Below are positions 23,893 to 31,841 of a DNA stretch of 64,000 nt, piece after piece (the first letter of the stretch is position 1; every line of letters begins with the position of its first letter). The translations under genes and the position numbers were made by a program. Source of the stretch: Ureibacillus terrenus. Its GTDB lineage: Bacteria; Bacillota; Bacilli; Bacillales_A; Planococcaceae. Below the pieces are notes generated by a model that was not told where the DNA came from, did no database searches, and saw only the letters and a list, made by a program, of their open reading frames with translations. The stretch covers positions 81,332-145,331 of the forward strand of contig NZ_VIGD01000008.1 in assembly GCF_006569205.1 (NCBI RefSeq), in the 5' to 3' direction.

Positions 23893-24208
23893 TCCGGTGA
23901 TTTATACATATATTCCGTAAAAATTGCGGCAACCCTTGCCAAGGAAACTACGTTTTATTAAAAATAGAGAGTAAAGTCGATACATAAAACAGGTTCACCG
24001 ATACATAAAATCCATTAGCAGTCCCTTAGCATCCTTTGAAAAGCCGATGAAGAGGAAACATTTCAACATATGTCGAAGGATCGTCCGGAAAGGGATTGCC
24101 GGAGCAGCATGGACCGGCAAACGGGCGATGCGGCAGATCCGGCAATGAATGTTTCAGCACATGGACTCTCATACATAAAAAATACCTTGGTAAGTAGGGA
24201 GATTGGCG
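23893..24208. other. Intergenic region upstream of the EpuA-like gene
   Basis: AT-rich first half with GATACATAAAA-type words at 23980-24010 and 24170-24181. No terminator for flhP and no clear promoter seen. Confidence 0.35.
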
Positions 24209-24559
24209 ATGGCAAACGAATTGAAAAGCGGCATGACGCAGTTGGAAAAACAAGAGAAGGACAAGCCGATCATGAAATGGATGAAGAAGAACGACAACGG
24301 CCAGAAGGAGCCGAACGGACAGGAACCGTCCGAAACAAAGGCGAACTTGATTCAAACGTTAAAAACCTACAGCCGATACAGCACAAGAACGATTCCGATT
24401 TGGAAACGCATTGTGATTGTGCTTGCCTTGATGATCTTCGCTTCCATATTCGGGCTCATGATCGGTTATGGCGTCATCGGCGACGGCAAAGCCTTCGACG
24501 CGTTAAAATGGAGCACATATAAGCACATTTTTGATCTCATGAATGGGACGACAAAGTGA
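24209..24559 (+). CDS. EpuA-like small membrane protein (annotated in databases as RNA polymerase subunit beta)
   Basis: 116 residues from ATG 24209 (TAGGGAGA upstream; the in-frame TTG at 24203 is not needed). The N-terminal half is charged and low-complexity. It is followed by a basic patch, YSRYSTRTIPIWKR, one transmembrane segment (about residues 69-88) and the conserved IGYGVIGDGKAFDALKWSTY motif. That pattern is the EpuA family (PF11772), often mislabelled as an RNA polymerase subunit. Location between flhP and fabZ is shared with other Bacillales. Function unknown; probably a single-pass inner membrane protein. A perfect terminator follows. Confidence 0.8.
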   Translation: MANELKSGMTQLEKQEKDKPIMKWMKKNDNGQKEPNGQEPSETKANLIQTLKTYSRYSTRTIPIWKRIVIVLALMIFASIFGLMIGYGVIGDGKAFDALKWSTYKHIFDLMNGTTK

Positions 24560-24572
24560 AGCAGAGAATTAT

Positions 24573-24602
24573 ACCCCACGGCCATTTGCGCGTGGGGTTT
24601 TT
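24573..24602 (+). terminator. Terminator after the EpuA-like gene
   Basis: ACCCCACG and CGTGGGGT pair perfectly around GCCATTTGCG and run into TTTTT. Confidence 0.93.
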
Positions 24603-24683
24603 AATTTGCAAGCGGCACGGATTCTCTCAAGATCCGGCCTTCTTTCTCGGCGACGCGGACTCTATAAGATATTTCAAAACATC

Positions 24684-25716
24684 AACCCGGGCACATAGAA
24701 TCGTTTCTTGGGCAAATAAACCTACAGAATATGAACTTGGGCAGATATGAAATGAACTTGGGTGGATATGAAATGAACTTGGGCGGATATGAAATGAACT
24801 TGGGCGGATATGAAATGAACTTGGGCGGATATGAAATGAACTTGGGCAGATATGAAATGAACTTGGGTGGATATGAAATGAACTTGGGCAGATAGCTCTT
24901 ATTCTCGGGATTATGTAAACTCATCTTGGGGAATCATGTGTCACCTTGGGCACTTGGTTCCCCTTCTTGGGCACATACGGACTTCCCTTGGGCAGATGGC
25001 TTTTCCTCTCGGGCTTTTGCAATCTCATCTTGGGCAGATCATGTGTCAACTTGGGCATTTGGCTTCACTTCTCGGGCACATATGATCTTCGCTTGGGCAG
25101 ATAGCTTTTCCTCTCGGGCATTTATGATTTCACCTTGGGCAGATACAATTCTTACTTGGGCATTTAGAATATCAACTTGGGCACATAGAAAGTCAACTTG
25201 GGCAGATAGAATGTTATCTTGGGCACATAAGGATTCATCTCGGGCAGATAGAAAATCAATTTGGGCAGATAGAATGTTATCTTGGGTACATAAGGATTCA
25301 TCTCGGGCAGATAGAAAATCTTCTTGGGCAGATAGAATGTTATCTCGGGCACACAAGGGTTCCTCTTGGGCAGATAAGAAAATCAATTTGGGCAGATAGA
25401 ATGTTATCTTGGGCACATAAGGGTTCCTCTTGGGCATTTAGAATATCAACTTGGGCACATAGAAAGTCAACTTGGGCAGATAGAAAGTCATCTTGGGCAG
25501 ATACAATGTTATTTCGGGCACATAAGGATTCATCTCGGGCAGATAGAATGTTATTTCGGGCACATAAGGATTCATCTTGGGCAGATAGAATGTTATCTTG
25601 GGTACAAATGGATCCATCTCGGGCAGATAGAATATCACCTTGGGCAGATATACGCCAACTTGGGCACTAACCATCCCTTTTTGGGCACATACGAACCACA
25701 CTTGGGCGGATAGCGT
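24684..25716 (+). repeat. Array D of the 21-bp repeat
   Basis: About 48 units at a 21-base period with the GGGC core on the plus strand, e.g. CTTGGGCAGATAGAATGTTAT. The block 24738-24895 is nearly homogeneous (GAACTTGGGCGGATATGAAAT); the rest is heterogeneous, with the same tails (GAATGTTAT, AAGGATTCAT, GAAAGTCAA) recurring out of order. It begins about 80 bases after the preceding terminator and ends 220 bases before fabZ. An 88-base part (25326-25413) is nearly identical, in inverted orientation, to part of array E. Confidence 0.94.
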
Positions 25717-25935
25717 TTTTTTGAAAAATCCATGCTTTTTCTTTTAATCAAGGTATGTACAATTGCGGGGAATGCTCCATAAGCCCTGCCTTGCGGGAAG
25801 AAAACATGGTAGTGTATCGATCGGCGATTCGTGGTAAGATGGATATTGTCGAGTTCTTGCTTCAATGGTATGCAGATGCGCGCTTCAAGTGCCATTTTTT
25901 GTTTATTTTAATTTACAAAAATGGGAGGAAATGTC

Positions 25936-26379
25936 ATGTTAAGTGCAGAACAAATTCAAGGAATTTTACCGCATCGTTATCCGTTTTTATTGGTTGACCG
26001 CATTGTGGAAATCGAAGAAGGAAAACGGGCAGTGGGCATTAAAAACGTTTCCATCAACGAACCGTTTTTCAACGGCCATTTCCCGGGCTATCCGGTGATG
26101 CCGGGCGTATTGATTGTCGAAGCATTGGCGCAAGTGGGCGGCGTGGCTTTGTTGAACTCCGAGCAGTTCAAAGGAAGACTCGCCTTTTTGACAGGCATTG
26201 ACAATGCGCGCTTTAAACGCCAGGTGGTGCCGGGCGACCAATTGAAATTGGAAGTGGAATTCGTAAAATTGCGCGGCACGATGGGGAAAGGCCACGGCGT
26301 TGCCACAGTGGACGGCGAACTGGTGGCGGAAGCGGATATTTTATTCGCCATCGGACCGGAAGCGCCAAATTTGAAATAA
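25936..26379 (+). CDS. fabZ: 3-hydroxyacyl-[acyl-carrier-protein] dehydratase
   Basis: Hot-dog fold enzyme dehydrating 3-hydroxyacyl-ACP in type II fatty acid synthesis; cytosolic. GGGAGGA (25923-25929) selects ATG 25936, giving 147 residues beginning [22 protein letters not shown]. The catalytic pair is His48 in [12 protein letters not shown] and Glu62 in VEALAQVG. It lies between two inverted 21-bp repeat arrays, so its promoter must sit in the 220 bases after array D; none is obvious. Confidence 0.95.
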   Translation: MLSAEQIQGILPHRYPFLLVDRIVEIEEGKRAVGIKNVSINEPFFNGHFPGYPVMPGVLIVEALAQVGGVALLNSEQFKGRLAFLTGIDNARFKRQVVPGDQLKLEVEFVKLRGTMGKGHGVATVDGELVAEADILFAIGPEAPNLK

Positions 26380-26543
26380 TCTTGCTTGGAATGGATGGCT
26401 GATTCATGCATAGAATGGCCGGAATGGCGCATCCTTGATGATAATGGTTGGGAAAATCCCCGGGAAACATGGATGGGCCGAATGCCTTTGCAGTGAAAAG
26501 TATGCGCATCTTTGGCTTTTTTATCCGTGGGAGGTTTTTTAAT

Positions 26544-26930
26544 ATGACAGAACAGGTATCATCCGGGGTAAAAATCAGCATCATCCGGTCCATTTCGGCG
26601 GCATTCGAACAGTATATGGCGAGCATCGGCTGGAACGAGGACAAGTATGCGGCGGAAGATTTCATAAATTATTGGCAGCAGTATTTTATGGAAAATTCGG
26701 CATGGTTTGAAAATGTGCCGCAGGAAGTATTATTAAGCCCGCAATTCCAGGAAGAAATCGCCGAAGAAATTGATGAAGCCATCGCCCAAACGCTGAACGA
26801 AAAACCGTCGAAACAACAAGTAGAAACCATCGAAGAAATGCAGAAAGCCCTCGGCACGAATTATGCGTACGGCTGCAAGGCGGAAGCCGATTATGTCGAA
26901 CGCTTGCTGAGAGCGCGATTGAAGCAGTAG
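26544..26930 (+). CDS. Uncharacterised acidic protein
   Basis: 128 residues from ATG 26544, chosen because GGGAGG stands 9 bases upstream; the frame is open from 26448. No signal peptide or membrane segment. The sequence is helical and acidic (EEIAEEIDEAIAQTLNEK) with an aromatic-rich middle (DFINYWQQYFMENSAWF). I do not recognise a family. Good ribosome site, normal codon use and placement between fabZ and a lipoprotein gene favour a real gene. Confidence 0.7.
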   Translation: MTEQVSSGVKISIIRSISAAFEQYMASIGWNEDKYAAEDFINYWQQYFMENSAWFENVPQEVLLSPQFQEEIAEEIDEAIAQTLNEKPSKQQVETIEEMQKALGTNYAYGCKAEADYVERLLRARLKQ

Positions 26931-27068
26931 AAAGAATGCAGACAGATGCAAAGGTTTCCTGCATTTAGAAAAAGTGCTAATTCCGACAATGGATAGTTCC
27001 CTCTTTTTTCGCACACATTAAAAACAGTCACTTGAAGTGACGAACAGCGAAGAAAGGAGGGATTTTTT

Positions 27069-27425
27069 GTGAAACCGTTCATCTATGCGTTATTGTTAGG
27101 GTCCGCTTTGTTAGTGGGCTGTAATGATAACGACACCGAGGACGCAATCAACGATGTCGGCAATGACGTCAGAGAAGGCATTGAAGACGTAGGCGAAGGG
27201 GTGCGTGAAGGCGCACGGGATGTCCGTGAAGGCGTGAATGACGCGCTCGACAACGACGCCGTGGACAATGACATTAACGAAAATGACGATAGAACAAATC
27301 AGGGATTGCGCAACAACGACGTAATGCCTGATGATAAAGGGGTTACTGGTGATGAACGCGGTAACCAGGAAGATGTAATTGAAGATCGCAAAGATATTCG
27401 GGATGCAGATAGAAAAGATGAATAA
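27069..27425 (+). CDS. Small lipoprotein with 11-residue repeats
   Basis: 118 residues from GTG 27069 with AAGGAGGG upstream. The signal peptide MKPFIYALLLGSALLVGC ends in a lipobox (LVGC) with lipidated Cys18. The mature part is very acidic and contains three consecutive 11-residue repeats: INDVGNDVREG, IEDVGEGVREG, ARDVREGVNDA. Their apolar residues are spaced 3-4-4, the pattern of a hendecad amphipathic helix as in YtxH/apolipoprotein/LEA-like proteins. The tail is disordered and Asp/Asn-rich. A membrane-tethered spacer or stress-type helix is inferred; function unknown. Confidence 0.78.
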   Translation: MKPFIYALLLGSALLVGCNDNDTEDAINDVGNDVREGIEDVGEGVREGARDVREGVNDALDNDAVDNDINENDDRTNQGLRNNDVMPDDKGVTGDERGNQEDVIEDRKDIRDADRKDE

Positions 27426-27499
27426 TACGGCGCCGGCGTGAGGCATCTGAGGGGAGCGTCGGCGTCCCTTTGGATGGAGTCCGCTGGGCGTGTATTGAA

Positions 27500-27790
27500 A
27501 GATGGACTGAGGCGGTTTGCGCGGGGATCGGACCGTGAAGCTCCCTGTTTTAAGGGAGTGCATGTTTTCTTGGATCGAATCGGGAAGTTCCCTGGTAGCT
27601 GCGGGGAGCGACAAACATATTCCTTGGATTGGACCATGAAACTCCCTGTTGCTCAGGGAATAGGTGTTTCCGTGGATCCAATTGAAAAGCCCCTTGGTTA
27701 CCGGGGAGAGCGACAGGCATATTCCTTGGATTGGACTATGAAGCTCCCTGGTGTTTAGGGAGTGTGGTATGCATATCTCCATGGAGCGGA
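27500..27790 (+). repeat. Tandem ~50-bp hairpin repeat (two-unit period about 101 bp)
   Basis: Five copies of a unit whose centre is a hairpin of the type CTCCCTG-N-CAGGGAG, beginning near 27541, 27588, 27642, 27690 and 27744 (intervals 47, 54, 48, 54). A flank word, TTCCTTGGATTGGAC, recurs at 27620 and 27722, so the units are organised as dimers. The paired arms are kept complementary even where they differ (CTCCCTG/AGGGAG, CCCCTTGG/CCGGGGAG). Confidence 0.85.
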
Positions 27791-28024
27791 AGACGTGAGG
27801 CCAACCCTGGCGAGAAAGGAATGGCGCTCGTTGTAAGCGCATCAGGCCATTTCCGGATAACCGGGGAGGAAGGCACGCATCCCCGGTGTGAAAGAAGCGG
27901 TTGTCGAAAGTTTGAGGGGATGAAAATATTCATCCCTAATGTCTGAAAGATTAGTGGCAGCTTTGTCCAAAAGCATGGAAAACATCAGATATTGCACACC
28001 CCCTAAAAATCCCCCTTGCTCAGG
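27791..28024. other. Spacer between the hairpin array and a strong terminator
   Basis: No gene seen. Contains mixed GC content and short inverted repeats but no ribosome site with an adequate frame. Confidence 0.4.
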
Positions 28025-28063
28025 AAAAGGAGAATTTGAGTCGGCTCAAATTCTCCTTTTTTT
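28025..28063 (+). terminator. Strong intrinsic terminator before array E
   Basis: AAAAGGAGAATTTGAG is perfectly complementary to CTCAAATTCTCCTTTT with a TCGG loop, followed by TTT. It is 600 bases beyond the last plus-strand gene, so it may end a long transcript that includes the hairpin array. Confidence 0.93.
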
Positions 28064-28128
28064 AGTTGTGATTAAACGATGATTTTTATCCGCCAAAAAG
28101 AAATTGAAAAAGTCGGGGAATGAGAGCT

Positions 28129-29140
28129 ATGTGCTCAAGATGATATTCTAAATGCCCGAGATGAAACATTATGTGCCCGAGATAACATTGTATCTGCCCA
28201 AGGTGATTTTCTATGTGCCCAAGATGATATTCTAAATGCCCAAGATGGATCCTTATGTGCCCGAGATAACATTCTATCTGCCCAAATTGATTTTCTTATC
28301 TGCCCAAGAGGAACCCTTATGTGCCCGAGATAACATTCTATCTGCCCAAGTTGACTTTTTATGTGCCCAAGATTGATGTTTATATGCCCAAGTAAGAATT
28401 GTATCCGCCCAAGTTGATTTTTCATCTGCCCAAGTTTGATGCGTATGTGCCCAAGACACTTTTCTATCCGCCCAAGTTGAAATTGTTAATGCGCGGAGTG
28501 GGCGCTATCTGCCCAAGCAAAGCCCATAAGTGCCCAAGAAGGGAACCAAGTGCCCGAGTTGAGTCATGATCTGCCCAAGACGAATTCGTAACTGCCCGAG
28601 AGGAAAAGCCATCCGCCCAAGCAAAGCCCATAAGTGCCCAAGAAGGGAACCAAGTGCCCGAGTTGAGTCATTATCTGCCCAAGACGAATTCGTAACTGCC
28701 CGAGAGGAAAAGCCATCCGCCCAAGCAAAGCCCATAAGTGCCCAAGAAGGGAAGCCAAGTGCCCGAGTTGAGTCATGATCTGCCCAAGACGAATTCGTAA
28801 CTGCCCGAGAGGAAAAGCCATCCGCCCAAGCAAAGCCCATAAGTGCCCAAGAAGGGGAACCAAGTGCCCGAGTTGAGTCATGATCTGCCCAAGACGAATT
28901 CGTAACTGCCCGAGAGGAAAAGCCATCCGCTCAAGCAAAGCCCATAAGTGCCCAAGAAGGGAAGCCAGGTGCCCAAGGGATGACCTCATCCACCCAAGCT
29001 GAATTTGCAAATGCCCGAAAGGAATATCCAAGCGACCAAGTGAAGGCTATAAGCGCCCGAGTGGAAACATGATCCACCCTAGCTGCATTTACAAAAGCCC
29101 AAAAGAAAACGCGATCCGCCCAAACTTTAACGTGACCCGA
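28129..29140 (-). repeat. Array E of the 21-bp repeat, with 105-bp higher-order units
   Basis: About 48 units with the GGGC core on the minus strand. The left part is heterogeneous and shares 88 bases (28260-28347) with array D in inverted orientation. From 28511 a block of five units (about 105 bases) is repeated with starts at 28511, 28615, 28719, 28824 and 28929, nearly without change; the 104-base intervals are due to one missing base in a GGGAACCAAG tail. The array then decays towards 29140. Confidence 0.94.
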
Positions 29141-29199
29141 ACAAAGTAGACTTGCATACGTACAAAGTCCCGCAATTTTATTCCCCAAAAAAATCCAAT

Positions 29200-29236
29200 C
29201 AAATAAAAAGCACAAACCACAATCGGGTTTGTGCCG
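29200..29236 (-). terminator. Terminator of ywpF
   Basis: Read leftward, GCACAAACC and GGTTTGTGC form a perfect 9-bp stem followed by TTTTTATTT. It is 210 bases beyond the ywpF stop; the DNA between them holds no gene I can support. Confidence 0.85.
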
Positions 29237-29442
29237 AATCCGCGAGATATCCCGCCAAACAGCCTGTTTCAACAGCATCCTCTCAAAACGAAACATGGCT
29301 GCTCGTGCTGCAAAAGCACAAGCTTTAATGTATGAAACAATCAATATCCCATGCCGCACGGGCTTTGATGCAAGGAGTAACCAACGTCATCCCTTAAAAC
29401 CATCCATAGAACTCCAGAAGCTCAGATGTATGAAGCGGTCAC

Positions 29443-29859
29443 TCATCCCCTCAATACCGGACGCTCCCGCATGCCCTTTCTGAACTCTGCCAGCAATTCT
29501 TCCTTCGTCAAGTTTTTCTCGAGGAGGGATTGCAGCAATTGCTCCGCGTATTTCAGCCGCACCGTCCGCAAATGGCCCTTCAACAATATCGAAACCCGTC
29601 CATTTATTTCTTCCATCCCCAGCACTTTCACCGAAAAAGGGGCCGGCTCGTTGTCCGGGGAGGAAATGATGACTTGCACATCAAAGGGCTCCTGCGAATC
29701 CCAATATGGCTGGAAAGGGATTGAATATTGCTTATCCGTAAACAATTCCAAAATCCAAGTTTTCTCCTGATTCTCCTGATTGATGGTAATGCCGTCGATC
29801 AACGGGATTTCCGTGCCGTCATGTTCAAATTGAAAGGAAATCATTTTGAACGTTTTCAT
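29443..29859 (-). CDS. ywpF: YwpF-like protein
   Basis: 138 residues, cytosolic, function unknown. Begins MKTFKMISFQFEHDG with GGAGGG upstream on the minus strand. Beta-rich N-terminal part, with the helical C-terminus GHLRTVRLKYAEQLLQSLLEKNLTKEELL. Length (136 in B. subtilis) and divergent placement next to ssbB (ywpH) match B. subtilis ywpF. The family is known only by conservation; no catalytic motif can be seen. Confidence 0.85.
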   Translation of the reverse strand: MKTFKMISFQFEHDGTEIPLIDGITINQENQEKTWILELFTDKQYSIPFQPYWDSQEPFDVQVIISSPDNEPAPFSVKVLGMEEINGRVSILLKGHLRTVRLKYAEQLLQSLLEKNLTKEELLAEFRKGMRERPVLRG

Positions 29860-30271
29860 TCATTTCCCTCCATTCGGCATACAAAGATTAGGCATATCGC
29901 CCGCCGGGAATGAAAACTCCATATCCGGATGGACAGTGTTTGATCCAAATCCGATGCGTATTTGCACAAAGCGCCGTTTTCTGCATTTCCACCATATTTT
30001 TCTAAAAAATAAACGATGTTTCTCTTCTACTACATCAGTATAACATAGCAGACAAATTTGAAATAAATAAAAAATTTGCCAAATTTTATTTTTGGACATT
30101 GTCGAAAAAGAAGGATTAATAAAAGGATGATCAGGGATTCGGCGATTTATGCGAATATGCGTTCGTTGTGAAAAAATAAATTTTCTATGGAAAAATAAAG
30201 GGATTCTTTAATTTTCCAATTTTGTCAAATTAGGAGAGTGCCGATATGATGGAGATGAAGGAGGTGAATGG
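29860..30271. promoter_or_regulatory. Divergent control region ywpF / ssbB with possible ComK box
   Basis: AT-rich. AAAA-ATAAA-TTTT at 30172-30184 is a perfect ComK AT-box (AAAAN5TTTT); 18 bases after it a second, imperfect box reads ATTC-TTTAA-TTTT (30203-30215). Two AT-boxes separated by 18 bases is an accepted ComK arrangement, and ssbB is ComK-dependent in B. subtilis. AT-rich DNA makes chance matches common. Confidence 0.45.
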
Positions 30272-30661
30272 ATGAACCATGTCGGACTAGTCGGGCGATT
30301 AACGAAGGATCCGGTTCTTCGGGAGATTGGAGAAAAACGGGTGGCCGCGAATTTCATCGTGGCGGTTAATCGCAATTACCGCAACAGCCAGGGCGATGTG
30401 GACGCCGATTTCGTTTCCTGCACCGCGTGGGGGAAACTGGCGGAGCTCATCGTCCAGTATTGCGGCAAAGGTTCGCTGATCGGAATCAACGGCCGATTGC
30501 AATCACGCTCCTATGTAAACAAGGAAAATATCAGGGTGTTTACGACGGAAGTAATCGCCGATGATGTCCGATTTTATTCGCTGAAACCGCCAAATCAGCA
30601 GGCGGGAACGGAGAAGGAGTTTGTTCTGCCTGAATCGGAAGAAGGATTGCCGGTGACGTGA
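30272..30661 (+). CDS. ssbB: Single-stranded DNA-binding protein SsbB
   Basis: 129-residue SSB with one OB fold (about residues 1-105): NHVGLVGRLTKDPVLREIG at the start and the RLQSRSYVNKENIRVFTTEVIADDV strand region. It lacks the long Gly/Gln-rich tail and the acidic DDDIPF tip of the housekeeping SsbA, ending instead ESEEGLPVT, as expected for the competence paralogue SsbB (113 residues in B. subtilis). GAAGGAGGTGAATGG precedes ATG 30272. Protects incoming single strands during transformation. Confidence 0.93.
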   Translation: MNHVGLVGRLTKDPVLREIGEKRVAANFIVAVNRNYRNSQGDVDADFVSCTAWGKLAELIVQYCGKGSLIGINGRLQSRSYVNKENIRVFTTEVIADDVRFYSLKPPNQQAGTEKEFVLPESEEGLPVT

Positions 30662-31540
30662 ATCGTTATTGGGCAATCGGCGCTGCAAAATGTTGTGCCA
30701 GGGTTTCAAATTGCGGAGTTGAAGTTATGGAGGATTCAAGTTTTGGTTGACAGTTGATCAGGTCTTTGCTTGAAGAGGATTCCGAGGGATAGAACAGTTC
30801 ATGGCAAGAATCAAATGGGTCTTGAGGATTGCTGATTCAGGATTTGGCTTGGAATGGTCTGGTTGTATGAGGAATATGAAATGAGGCGATTTTTCTTAAA
30901 ACGAGGTTGGCAAAGGATTCCGGGATAAACAGGTGGTTGTGTTAGCAAAAGAAGGTTGATTGAAGGGAAATGTCCAAGCTTTTGAAGGAATCGAAGGTTG
31001 GACATCCGTTGGAAGCAAAGTGGACAATGCGGAAATTGAAGGGAAATCATAAGCTTTGGAATGGTCTGGTTGATGAAGAAGCGAAGGAATGGGGAATGAC
31101 CAAAAAAGGGAAAAAAGGAGGTGGGAAGGGCACTGCCGGTTTGTGACCGCCCGGCAGTGAGAAAAACGCAATCGTTCCGCTCATGAATTGAATATGGAAG
31201 GCTGAAATTGAATAAGGAAAGAAGAGGCTGCATGCAAAATGCAAGACGACAAATGAGGCTGCACACGAATAACGAGGAAACCGGGACTTAAAATCGTCAA
31301 GAAGTTTGTCACATTACTTCCTCCTTATGTTGGCGAAAAGGGCAGGATTGAAAGCGATCCTTTCAATCCTGCCCTTGCATTTTGGAGAGGGGAGGGTGCC
31401 TGGACGGTGCGGGAGATTCGGAAGGGATGGAATGCAAGATTCTATGGAAGACCCGGTCATCTGGGGGAGTTGGACATCCAGAGCGCCATGCTCCATGGGA
31501 TATATGAGGCTCCCAAGGGATATCGGGCACCATGAAAGTA
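30662..31540. other. Intergenic region between ssbB and the GC-rich repeat
   Basis: No gene supported. Imperfect direct repeats are visible: TTGGAATGGTCTGGTTG at about 30850 and again at about 31054, and ATTGAAGGGAAAT at about 30959 and about 31037. No terminator for ssbB is evident. Confidence 0.45.
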
Positions 31541-31830
31541 CCCGCCCCTGGAACATGCCAGAAACCAACCGGGGCTGCCGGGAAGTACCCGCCCCTGGAA
31601 CATGCCAGAAACCAACCGGGGCTGCCGGGAAGTACCCGCCCCTGGAACATGCCAGAATCCAACCAGGGCTGCCGGAAGTACCCGTCCCTGGAACATGCCA
31701 GAAACCAACCGAGGCTGCCGGAAGTATCCGCCCCTGGAACATGCCAGAAACCAACCGGGGCTGCCAGGAAGTACCCCCCTGGAACATGCCAGAAACCAAC
31801 CGGGGCTGCCGGAAAATACCCGCACATCCC
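31541..31830. repeat. GC-rich 45-47-bp tandem repeat, six copies
   Basis: Units containing CCTGGAACATGCCAGAAACC, with starts at 31547, 31594, 31641, 31687, 31733 and 31778 (intervals 47, 47, 46, 46, 45). Each unit boundary can fold as GGGG-CTGC-CGGG-AAGTA-CCCG-CCCC. It ends 12 bases from the 3' end of ywqA. It is open in several frames, but no frame has a start signal. Confidence 0.93.
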
Positions 31831-31841
31831 GGCGCCTTCCT

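Noticed and set aside
24926..25399. 157-codon SWAD-repeat ORF in array D
   Set aside because: Open only because the repeat length is a multiple of three; no start signal and similar frames exist in other registers.
24684..25716. CRISPR array
   Set aside because: The conserved part is only about 8-12 bases, the period is 21, the tails recur instead of being unique, and no cas genes are present.
28931..29359. 142-codon minus-strand ORF between array E and ywpF
   Set aside because: Half consists of array E repeat sequence, and it spans the ywpF terminator.
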